Translations under genes and position numbers: made by a program
Assembly: GCA_900554605.1 (NCBI GenBank)
Contig: USHU01000071.1
Location: forward strand, 1-6,040
Length of the DNA: 6,040 bases
Reading direction: 5' to 3'
From: an uncultured Actinomyces sp.
GTDB lineage: Bacteria > Actinomycetota > Actinomycetes > Actinomycetales > Actinomycetaceae
Shown here: positions 1 to 5,864 of the stretch, piece after piece
Position numbering within the stretch: the stretch's first letter is position 1
Layout: each line of letters starts with the position of its first letter
Notes under the pieces: model-generated
What the model saw: only the letters and a program-made list of their open reading frames with translations
Database searches by the model: none
Told to the model about the DNA's origin: nothing

Positions 1-1730
1 ATTCTGAGGCACCAGCCGACGCTTTCGCCGGGATCGGGCACACCCGTTGGGCAACTCACGGGCGCCCAACGGTTACAAACGCTCACCCCCACGTCAGCCC
101 CGACGGACGCTTCGCACTTGTCCACAATGGAATCATCGAAAACGCGGACAAACTGCGCACCCGACTGCGCGCACAAGGCGCGGTTTTTGCCTCGGAAACC
201 GATACGGAAGTGGTCGTGCACCTGCTTGCGCGCGCCTACGATCAGGCAGATGCGGCCTCGTACACGGAAGAAATTGCGGGGCTGAGTGGCACTGACGAGG
301 CTGTCGCGCGACGGTTGGTCGTCGCCATGCGGGAAGTAACCGCCGAGCTCGAGGGAACTTTTACTCTGCTCGCGCTGTCCACCGAATCTCCCAATGTCAT
401 CGTTGCAGCGCGCAGGTCTTCGCCGCTGGTTATTGGCCTGGGTGAGGGAGAGAACTTCCTCGGCTCGGATGTCCTTGCTTTTATCGAGCACACGAATCGC
501 GCGGTGGAAATCGGCCAAGATCAACTCGTTGTCGTGAGCGCTTCCGCTGTAACGGTCATCGGTGCGGATGGGCACCCGGTTCCCCTGAAGGAATACGAAG
601 TCGATTTTTCGGCGGATCGGGCGACCAAGGGCGGATGGCCGACCTTCATGGAGAAGGAAATCCACGAACAGCCTCGAGGCGTGGCTGACACTCTTGCCGA
701 TCGCATGGACTCGCACGAGCACCTGGCTTTGGATGAGATCCGCATCCCCGAGCACGTCCTGCGCGGAATCGACAAGATCATCATGATTGGTTGCGGGACT
801 GCTTCTTATGCGGGGCAGGTCGCCCGTTACGCGATTGAGCACTGGTGCCGTATCCCCGTCGAGGTCGAACTATCCAGCGAATTCCGCTACCGAGACCCGG
901 TTGTCGGAGAGAAGACCCTGGTTGTCGCAATTTCTCAGAGCGGCGAAACCATGGATACGATCCAGGCGATTCGTCATGCCCGCGAGCAGGGCGCGAAGGT
1001 CGTCGCGATTGTCAACACTCCCGGTTCGACCATCTCGCGCGAATCCGATGCCGTCATCCTCACCCATGCAGGGCCCGAAATTGCGGTTGCTTCCACGAAG
1101 GCCTTCACTTCACAGGTGACAGCGTGCTACATCCTCGGCCTGTACCTGGCACAGGTTCGCGGAAACAAGTACGCCGATGAAATCGCTGACTACATGGAGA
1201 AGTTCGCCCGCGTACCCGAGGCGATCCAGAAGGTTTTGGATAGCGGAGAGACAGTTCGCCAATTCGCCCGCACCATGAAAGACGCAACCTCGGTGATCTA
1301 CTTGGGGCGGCACGTAGGCTACCCCGTCGCTCTTGAGGGAGCGCTCAAACTCAAGGAAATCTGCTTCATCCACGCGGAGGGTTTTGCGGCCGGCGAGCTC
1401 AAGCACGGGCCGATCGCCCTGGTGGATGAAGGCCAGCCGGTCGTCGTCATCGTGCCGACTCCGCGCCGTCCCGAACTGCATGCGAAGGTCTTGGCGAACA
1501 TCCAAGAGGTCCGCGCGCGCGGAGCACAAACCATTGTCATTGCAGAGGAAGGCGACACGTCGGTTGATGAGGTCGCTGAAGTTGTCTTCCGTGTGCCTCC
1601 GGTTCCGACGCTGTATGCGCCGCTGCTGACAATTGTTCCGCTGCAAATTTTTGCGTGTGAGCTTGCGGCGGTGAAGGGGCTGGATGTTGATCAGCCGCGA
1701 AACCTAGCCAAGTCCGTCACTGTGGAGTAG
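1..1730 (+). CDS. glmS: Glutamine--fructose-6-phosphate aminotransferase (isomerising), 5' end missing
   Basis: GlmS converts fructose-6-phosphate and glutamine to glucosamine-6-phosphate and glutamate in the cytoplasm, the first step toward UDP-GlcNAc and peptidoglycan. The frame is open from base 3, giving 575 codons to the TAG at 1728-1730. About 58 residues, including the start and the catalytic N-terminal Cys, lie upstream of the window (estimated against the roughly 610-residue E. coli enzyme). The glutaminase domain shows GIGHTRWATHGRPT near window residues 10-23 and the HNGIIEN motif. Two SIS sugar-phosphate domains follow: the first has GCGTASYAG (about residue 263) and SQSGETMDT (about 310); the second has IHAEGFAAGELKHGP (about 455-470). 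The C-terminus NLAKSVTVE carries the conserved Lys (E. coli Lys603) that binds the sugar. The methionine at 210 is internal and not the true start. The gene is convergent with the next one, and I see no clear terminator between them. Assignment is near certain. Confidence 0.97.
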   Translation, partial: SEAPADAFAGIGHTRWATHGRPTVTNAHPHVSPDGRFALVHNGIIENADKLRTRLRAQGAVFASETDTEVVVHLLARAYDQADAASYTEEIAGLSGTDEAVARRLVVAMREVTAELEGTFTLLALSTESPNVIVAARRSSPLVIGLGEGENFLGSDVLAFIEHTNRAVEIGQDQLVVVSASAVTVIGADGHPVPLKEYEVDFSADRATKGGWPTFMEKEIHEQPRGVADTLADRMDSHEHLALDEIRIPEHVLRGIDKIIMIGCGTASYAGQVARYAIEHWCRIPVEVELSSEFRYRDPVVGEKTLVVAISQSGETMDTIQAIRHAREQGAKVVAIVNTPGSTISRESDAVILTHAGPEIAVASTKAFTSQVTACYILGLYLAQVRGNKYADEIADYMEKFARVPEAIQKVLDSGETVRQFARTMKDATSVIYLGRHVGYPVALEGALKLKEICFIHAEGFAAGELKHGPIALVDEGQPVVVIVPTPRRPELHAKVLANIQEVRARGAQTIVIAEEGDTSVDEVAEVVFRVPPVPTLYAPLLTIVPLQIFACELAAVKGLDVDQPRNLAKSVTVE

Positions 1731-1746
1731 GACCGGCTGCGCGCGG

Positions 1747-2646
1747 CTATTGGAGCCCGCCCGCCTTGTAGACATGAGTCAGCATTGCAAGGCGCTCCTC
1801 CAAGGTCGCATCCTTAGGCACGCACATCTTCGCACCCAGATAGTTGCATCCACCTTCGATCGCGGCCTGTGCACAGCGCTTAATTTCCGCGTCACTCATG
1901 AGCGATGCCGGCTCATCGGCCTGACCGGGCAGGTGCCCATCAATCCAGGCGTAGCCGTATTGGGTTTCTTCCGGACCCGCTCCCGAGAAGACGACGCCGT
2001 CTAGAACCCCACGTTTCCCGGCCGCAACGATGTGATCGTAGGCAGCATCAGCACTGCGTTCTTCTAGAACAGAGCGTCCCCAGTTAATCAGGACACCGAC
2101 CTCAAATTCCGCAGCGATCTGGATTTCTTCTTCGATCGAGAGGAATCCCTTTTCCGGCTTTTGCTCGGAGATAAAGCGATCGCAATGCTCAATAACTAGC
2201 CGCGCGCCGTACCAGTCCCATTCGCGCAGAATTTCAAGAGATCGCCTGAACGCGTCCCCATCTGCGGTCCGAGTGGGTGCCGAGTGCACCTCGATGCGCG
2301 TCACCACATTGCGATCGGCATGCTCGCTCAACTTGCCCAGGTCCTCGCGCAGCTGGCGGGTGAAAGCCAGCGCGGCCTCGCGACCGTCCCGATCTGGCGA
2401 GGCCAAGCCGAAGTTCGCATCTTTTCCGACGTTTTGCATGGTGCCGGGGATGGCGGTGATGGTGTTGAAATCCCAGTTCGCAGCGAGTAGGCCGGCGAGA
2501 AGTTCATTGTCGGTGGCGATCTGGCCGGGATAGGGCATTTCGAGGCCGCTGATCCACGGCTGCTGTGCGAGAAGTTTGTAATAGTCCTCTTGCAGTTCCG
2601 GTGCGGGATGCGAGGCGTAGGCTCCGATAATGAATGGGATTGTCAT
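1747..2646 (-). CDS. DUF4862-family protein, probably TIM-barrel-like
   Basis: I recognise this as an uncharacterised DUF4862-type protein (from memory of the family, about 300 residues, mostly in Actinobacteria). It has 299 residues from ATG 2646. An upstream in-frame ATG at 2655 would add MST, but the GGAAGG ribosome site touches that ATG directly and sits 9 bases from ATG 2646, so I prefer the latter. Short beta-strand-like stretches ending in acidic or His residues recur: GLEMPYP (34-40), RIEVHSAP (117-124), LVIEHCD (150-156), GVLINWG (184-190) and GVVFSGAG (217-224). This is the pattern of sugar isomerase/epimerase TIM barrels, and E36, E119, H121, E153, H154 and D156 are candidate metal or substrate ligands (inference). 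There are no signal peptide or membrane segments, so it is probably cytoplasmic. The stop lies 16 bases from the glmS stop, tail to tail. The substrate is unknown; a sugar-related role is a guess from fold pattern and neighbour only. Confidence 0.85.
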   Translation of the reverse strand: MTIPFIIGAYASHPAPELQEDYYKLLAQQPWISGLEMPYPGQIATDNELLAGLLAANWDFNTITAIPGTMQNVGKDANFGLASPDRDGREAALAFTRQLREDLGKLSEHADRNVVTRIEVHSAPTRTADGDAFRRSLEILREWDWYGARLVIEHCDRFISEQKPEKGFLSIEEEIQIAAEFEVGVLINWGRSVLEERSADAAYDHIVAAGKRGVLDGVVFSGAGPEETQYGYAWIDGHLPGQADEPASLMSDAEIKRCAQAAIEGGCNYLGAKMCVPKDATLEERLAMLTHVYKAGGLQ

Positions 2647-2655
2647 TGTGCTCAT

Positions 2656-2661
2656 CCTTCC
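2656..2661 (-). promoter_or_regulatory. Shine-Dalgarno of the DUF4862 gene (decides the start)
   Basis: The minus strand reads GGAAGG immediately followed by ATG (2655) and then, 9 bases after the GGAAGG, a second in-frame ATG (2646). A ribosome site with zero spacing would not work, so the second ATG is the likelier start. Confidence 0.6.
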
Positions 2662-2689
2662 GTGAATGTCGCCGTCGTTGGGACATGCA

Positions 2690-2717
2690 TGTATAAGTCT
2701 GACAGGTCAAGCTGCAA
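2690..2717 (-). promoter_or_regulatory. Putative sigma-70-type promoter of the DUF4862 gene
   Basis: On the minus strand TTGCAG (2717-2712) is separated by 16 bases from TATACA (2695-2690). Transcription would start near 2683, giving a leader of about 36 bases before ATG 2646. The -35 element overlaps the inverted repeat at 2711-2725. No experimental support is possible from sequence alone. Confidence 0.45.
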
Positions 2718-2725
2718 AACGCAGC
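2711..2725. promoter_or_regulatory. Inverted repeat in divergent promoter region, possible operator
   Basis: GCTGC and GCAGC form a perfect 5-base inverted repeat around the centre AAAAC. It overlaps the putative -35 box of the DUF4862 gene, where a repressor would block transcription. Two more small symmetric sequences lie close by: ACATGCATGT at 2683-2692 and TGAC-AG-GTCA at 2700-2709. No regulator gene is adjacent in this window, so the operator role is inference. Confidence 0.3.
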
Positions 2726-2803
2726 ATATTCATCAGACAAATTTACCCTCAGAAGAAACCCTCATCAAAGTCCCCATCCAGCCTCAATCCAGCTCTTTCA
2801 AAT

Positions 2804-3757
2804 ATGAAAAACGATAAACTCACGCACATGGACCGCAATGAACTGATTCAACGCACGTTTCCCTATCTTTTGAAGCGCTTGGAAGACGCTGGCATTGATG
2901 CCACTCCCCAGGTCGATCTGCAAACAAACGGCTACATTCTGACCGTCGACACCATGCGCTTCAACGTTGAAAACCTTCTGTCAGATCTATCGCGCATCGA
3001 CCCGGTCAAGCACCAAGAGCAAATCGAACGTTGGGTTGCCTTCATGATTGAAACTCTGCGGATGCCCGAGTACTCGATCAGCGATCCCGATGAGCTTCGC
3101 AAGCGAATTCGCACACGCATCATCCGGGGCGGACAGAGCTCAGATCTTCCCATCACCTACATTCGCCCATTCACTGCCGGATTAGCCACAGCGCTCTACC
3201 TGGATTTCCCAAACAGCGTGTCATTGGTAACGGATCAAAGTCTTGCCCGATACCCACTTTCGGTCGATGAACTTTTCCACTACGGCCAGATCAACACCGA
3301 TAACGAGCCCATCGATACTCAGCAACAGGTGGGCCCCTTTACTGAACTGCTGGGAGAATCACCATTTATTGCCGGTAAGGCAGCAAACATCGGCGCATTG
3401 GTAAGCAATCTCCACATCAATGCGCCCCACGGATTGTTCTTTGCCATTCCACAACGCTCCGTCCTGCTCTATGCACCCATCGACCCGGAGGACACCTCAC
3501 AACAGATACTCCAGATGATCGACTTCATGCGCTTCGCGGTCATGGAAGAGTTCGGCAATAACAAGGGCTACGCGATCAGTCGCGATATCTTCTACTGCTT
3601 ACCCACTGGAGAATTCGGCCCGATTACCCGAGGCGACAATCCCCAACTTCACGAGCTTTTCAGCAATCCAGAGATCGACTTCGAGACCTTCATCGGGCTT
3701 GCAGAAAAATACCTGTACCTACCCGAAAGCTTCGTCCAACGCTTCCTCGCGAAGTAA
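2804..3757 (+). CDS. Hypothetical protein, DUF1444 (YtpQ)-like layout
   Basis: The function is unknown. From ATG 2804 the protein has 317 residues; ATG 2828 (M9) is an alternative. The frame stays open back to an ATG at 2666, but that stretch looks non-coding (Ser/Pro/Lys-rich, inside the divergent promoter region). No convincing Shine-Dalgarno precedes any candidate start. The N-terminal 110 residues look helical and charged. A central stretch, LPITYIRPF (115-123) followed by ALYLDFPNSVSLVTDQSL (130-147), and the C-terminal APHGLFFAIPQRSVLLYAPI (207-226) followed by a helix (232-249), resemble, from memory, the layout of DUF1444 proteins such as Bacillus YtpQ. That match is tentative. No signal peptide or membrane helices are seen, so it is probably cytoplasmic. 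Two 60-base samples are 29/60 GC, slightly below two glmS samples (31 and 38 of 60). The gene appears to stand alone; no obvious terminator follows it before the tRNA promoter. Confidence 0.75.
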   Translation: MKNDKLTHMDRNELIQRTFPYLLKRLEDAGIDATPQVDLQTNGYILTVDTMRFNVENLLSDLSRIDPVKHQEQIERWVAFMIETLRMPEYSISDPDELRKRIRTRIIRGGQSSDLPITYIRPFTAGLATALYLDFPNSVSLVTDQSLARYPLSVDELFHYGQINTDNEPIDTQQQVGPFTELLGESPFIAGKAANIGALVSNLHINAPHGLFFAIPQRSVLLYAPIDPEDTSQQILQMIDFMRFAVMEEFGNNKGYAISRDIFYCLPTGEFGPITRGDNPQLHELFSNPEIDFETFIGLAEKYLYLPESFVQRFLAK

Positions 3758-3856
3758 AAGACGAACGGAACCCGGCTGCGCGCAGGTGGTGGTCAGCGAT
3801 GGGATGGGTGTCTTTACATGTCTCAAGGTGATGCGCGCCGCCTTTCATCATTCAGT

Positions 3857-3885
3857 TTGACTTATCGTTTCTCATTCCCTAAAGT
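3857..3885 (+). promoter_or_regulatory. Promoter of the tRNA-Leu gene
   Basis: TTGACT (3857-3862) and TAAAGT (3880-3885) are separated by exactly 17 bases and match the sigma-70 class well. Transcription would begin around 3892, a few bases before the mature tRNA 5' end at 3896, as is usual for a singly transcribed tRNA. Confidence 0.7.
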
Positions 3886-3895
3886 TTCCACGTAC

Positions 3896-3979
3896 GCGCG
3901 AGTGGCGGAATAGGCAGACGCGCACGGTTCAGGTCCGTGTCCTAGTGATAGGGTGGGGGTTCAACTCCCCCCTCGCGCA
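3896..3979 (+). tRNA. tRNA-Leu(CAG)
   Basis: This is a complete class II tRNA that reads CUG leucine codons. The acceptor stem pairs GCGCGAG (3896-3902) with CTCGCGC (3972-3978), with discriminator A at 3979. The D stem is GCG/CGC (3905-3907 with 3919-3921). The anticodon stem CACGG/CCGTG (3923-3927, 3935-3939) encloses the loop TTCAGGT with anticodon CAG at 3930-3932. The long variable arm folds as CCTA-GTGA-TAGG (3941-3952), typical of Leu. The T arm is GGGGG-TTCAACT-CCCCC (3955-3971). The 3' CCA is not encoded (C-G-T follows) and must be added by the CCA-adding enzyme. Confidence 0.97.
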
Positions 3980-3985
3980 CGTAGT

Positions 3986-4018
3986 AAGGACCCAGCGAAA
4001 GCTGGGTCCTTTTGTTTT
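3986..4018 (+). terminator. Rho-independent terminator after tRNA-Leu
   Basis: AAGGACCCAGC (3986-3996) and GCTGGGTCCTT (4001-4011) form a perfect 11-base-pair stem closed by a GAAA tetraloop, followed by a T-rich tail TTGTTTT (4012-4018). It lies 6 bases past the tRNA end. Confidence 0.93.
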
Positions 4019-4086
4019 ACCTGCCGAGGCCCGGCCCGCCTCTTGCGCAAAGCAGGCGCAACGCGCACCTTGCTCAACCAAAGTGT

Positions 4087-4122
4087 GAGGCCGGCTGACG
4101 CCTTCCAGCGCCAACCGGCCTC
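4087..4122 (-). terminator. Hairpin terminator of the dedA-pheA operon
   Basis: On the minus strand GAGGCCGG (4122-4115) pairs with CCGGCCTC (4094-4087). The pairing continues inward with TTGGCGC/GCGTCAG, giving about 15 base pairs around a 6-base loop. Two of the inner pairs are G-U wobbles in the minus-strand RNA but A-C mismatches in a plus-strand RNA, which points to function on the minus strand. It begins 15 bases after the pheA stop. The tail (ACACTTTGG) is only weakly T-rich. Confidence 0.65.
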
Positions 4123-4137
4123 GGAAAATACAACAGT

Positions 4138-5071
4138 TCAGTCCTGCGAAACCCCGGCAATGAGTTCACGAACCCACGTCCGCGCACGGCGATAGTCCTC
4201 GTCATCTTGAGGAACATCCGCGCTATTGACCGTTGAGCTGGGGTAGGACCCCATGAAGCGCACGTCCGGGGAAACTCGGTACAGGCCTCGCAAAGCAGCC
4301 TGAATGTGCTCTTGAGTAATGTGCCCAACCATGTCGATCGAGAAAGTGTAGGCACCCAGGCCATCACCGCTGGGCCGTGATTCAATTCGCGACAGGTCTA
4401 CGTCGTGCACCGAGAACTGCTCAAGGAGACGCATGAGCGAACCCGCTTGGTTCACCGGCAGCGCGACTTGAATCGTCGTTTTATCGTGTCCAGTCGGCGC
4501 AGTCAACGACCCTTCAATCGGCCTTCTCACACACACAAAACGCGTAATCGCACCCGGATTATCCGCAACATCCGTGAACAGCGATTCCAAACCGTAGCGT
4601 TCAACCGAGGTCGCATTGCACAAGACCGCGTCAAATGCTCCCTCGCTCGCCCCCAAAGTCTCAGCCGCTGCAGCGGTTGAAGTCGCCGGAACGTGGACAA
4701 CACCCGGGAAGGTTTCCTCGGCCCAGTTTCGGCACTGCGCCCACGCGTGCGGGTGCGTCCCGATCTCGCGGATATCTTCCGCGCGTCCCAGGGCGAACAG
4801 CCAAGTGGAAGGTAATGGGAACCAACATTTCCGCGCGGATCACGAGCTGCGGGTAGTCCGCGAGCGCATCGAGCGTCGCATTGACCCCACCCTCGATGGA
4901 ATTCTCGATTGGGACAACCGCCCAATCGGCCTTTCCTTCACGTACCGCTTTCATTGCGAGCGGCGGGGAAGTCAGGGGAATAAGCTCAGCGTTTTCCGGG
5001 GCAACCTGGCGCAGAGCTTGCTCTGTAAAAGTCCCGAAGGGCCCTAGGAATGCAATTCGCAGCTTGCTCAC
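4138..5071 (-). pseudogene. pheA: Prephenate dehydratase, frameshifted
   Basis: PheA converts prephenate to phenylpyruvate in phenylalanine synthesis. The start is GTG 5071, with AGGAG 8 bases upstream. The first frame encodes the N-terminal catalytic half: FLGPFGTFTE (residues 8-17), VVPIENSIEGG (52-62) and LVPITFHLAVRPGT (83-96). After about residue 97 it turns into unrelated sequence and stops at 4661. The rest is in another minus-strand frame, open from about 4839 to the TGA at 4138-4140: RAEDIREIGTHPHAWAQC, PATSTAAAAETLG, the catalytic-type ITRFV motif, and a C-terminal ACT regulatory domain with NQAGSL and ESRP, the usual phenylalanine-binding motifs. Joined, the product would be about 311 residues, normal for the family. 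The break fits loss of two bases, or gain of one, in CGCGCG at 4780-4785 or nearby. As read, only a truncated protein lacking TRF and ACT would be made. Inactivation and sequence error cannot be told apart here. Confidence 0.93.
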
Positions 5072-5084
5072 TCGGCGTGCTCCT
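5068..5084 (-). promoter_or_regulatory. pheA ribosome site and GTGA overlap with the dedA stop
   Basis: AGGAG (5084-5080) lies inside the last codons of the dedA-family gene, 8 bases before GTG 5071. The start and the upstream stop share GTGA: GTG at 5071-5069 and TGA at 5070-5068. This arrangement usually means translational coupling of the downstream gene to the upstream one. Confidence 0.8.
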
Positions 5085-5766
5085 GCTGCTCGAGGCCCTC
5101 GGCTTCACCGGCCTCAGCGTGTTCGCCGGAACGCTTCTTTCCGACGATTTCAATGATCACGGGCAGAACCGAGACGAGGATGATGACCCCCAAGATCAAG
5201 GTCAGATTGTCATGCACGAAGGGAACATTACCCAGCAGCGAGCCAACGAGGATGAATCCGGCACCCCAGATCAAGGCACCCAGGGTGTTGAAGATCAAGA
5301 ACTTCACGTAGGGGTAGCGCGCCATTCCCGCCGCGATCGGAATGAAGGTACGAACGAAGGGGATAAAACGACCAATGACCAACGAACGCCCACCGTAGTC
5401 ACGGAAGTATCGTTCAGCCTTTTCCAAGTGCTCAGTCTTCAAGACTCGAGCATCCGGCTTGAAGAACTTGCGTCCCCACTTTGCGCCAAGGAAGTAACCG
5501 ATCTGTGCGCCAATGAAGGCAGCAACAACAACCATGATGATCAGTGTCGGCAGGTGTAGCCCCAGTCGATCGTGGAGCAAACCCGCAGTGAACAGCAGAG
5601 ATTCGCCGGGAAGGACCGGGAAGAGAACACCGGATTCGATGAGGACAATGAGCATTGTTCCCCACAAAACCCACGGTCCCATAGCGACCAGCAGGCTTTC
5701 GGGGTCCTTGAACCAGTTGATGAAGGTATCCAGACCTGAGGCATTGACCATGACGGCAGCAAGCAT
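5068..5766 (-). CDS. DedA-family membrane protein
   Basis: DedA-family proteins are inner-membrane transporters or flippases; some recycle undecaprenyl phosphate across the membrane, but the substrate of this one cannot be read from sequence. The protein has 232 residues. ATG 5766 is chosen because AAGGA lies 7 bases upstream; a GTG at 5790 in the same frame would sit almost on the predicted transcription start. Hydrophobic segments lie near 28-50, 72-95, 136-148 (re-entrant type), 154-178 and 188-208. Family motifs are IESGVLFPVLPGES (43-56) with E44 and E55, and GRFIPFVRTFIPIAAGMA (132-149) with R133 and R139, equivalent to the arginines essential in E. coli DedA proteins. The C-terminal tail (210-232) is soluble and Glu/Ala/His-rich. 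It is the first gene of an operon with pheA, overlapping it by 4 bases. Family assignment is firm; the specific role is open. Confidence 0.95.
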   Translation of the reverse strand: MLAAVMVNASGLDTFINWFKDPESLLVAMGPWVLWGTMLIVLIESGVLFPVLPGESLLFTAGLLHDRLGLHLPTLIIMVVVAAFIGAQIGYFLGAKWGRKFFKPDARVLKTEHLEKAERYFRDYGGRSLVIGRFIPFVRTFIPIAAGMARYPYVKFLIFNTLGALIWGAGFILVGSLLGNVPFVHDNLTLILGVIILVSVLPVIIEIVGKKRSGEHAEAGEAEGLEQQEHAE

Positions 5767-5773
5767 GCAGATT

Positions 5774-5778
5774 TCCTT
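5774..5778 (-). promoter_or_regulatory. Shine-Dalgarno of the dedA-family gene (decides the start)
   Basis: AAGGA on the minus strand, 7 bases before ATG 5766, supports that start over the GTG at 5790 and the internal ATG at 5751. Confidence 0.7.
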
Positions 5779-5797
5779 AAACTCGGGCACCGTTCAC

Positions 5798-5827
5798 TTA
5801 AGAGTGCACGGCATGTTACGAAGTCAA
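5798..5827 (-). promoter_or_regulatory. Putative promoter of the dedA-pheA operon
   Basis: On the minus strand TTGACT (5827-5822) is followed after 18 bases by TCTTAA (5803-5798). Transcription would start near 5790, giving a leader of about 24 bases that holds the AAGGA site. The -35 matches the consensus well, the -10 less so. CACT-TAAG-AGTG (5795-5806) makes a small inverted repeat over the -10. Confidence 0.45.
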
Positions 5828-5864
5828 CCCTACCGGTCTTTAGAAGACAGATAGGATGTCATCC

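Noticed and set aside
1110..1646. Minus-strand open frame of 178 codons inside glmS
   Set aside because: It lies wholly antisense to conserved GlmS domains, its translation (RRNRRHTED and similar) resembles no protein, and GC-rich codon bias makes such shadows common.
2666..2803. Extending the 317-residue protein to ATG 2666
   Set aside because: The added 46 residues are Ser/Pro/Lys-rich, lie over the predicted divergent promoter and palindromes, and have no ribosome site.
3776..3785. CTGCGCGCAG palindrome after the 317-residue gene as a terminator
   Set aside because: It has no loop and no T tract, so it cannot be supported as a terminator.
3896..3979. tRNA-Leu as an integration (att) site
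   Set aside because: There is no integrase, no repeated tRNA 3' fragment downstream, and the tRNA is followed at once by its own terminator.
4043..4061. Inverted repeat TTGCGC / GCGCAA with a 7-base loop between the two terminators
   Set aside because: It is only 6 base pairs, has no T tail and no adjacent start; probably chance.
3929..4114. Small minus-strand frame over the tRNA-Leu and its terminator
   Set aside because: It overlaps a complete tRNA and a perfect terminator, has no ribosome site and no recognisable protein.
4661..4839. Programmed ribosomal frameshift in pheA
   Set aside because: The change needs +1 or -2. I see no slippery heptamer, no in-frame stop at the switch, and know of no precedent for recoding in pheA. 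A simple indel in a CG run explains it better.
4527..4925. Third minus-strand open frame across the pheA break
   Set aside because: Its translation is Arg/Pro/Gly-rich with no PheA motif; the two other frames carry the homology.
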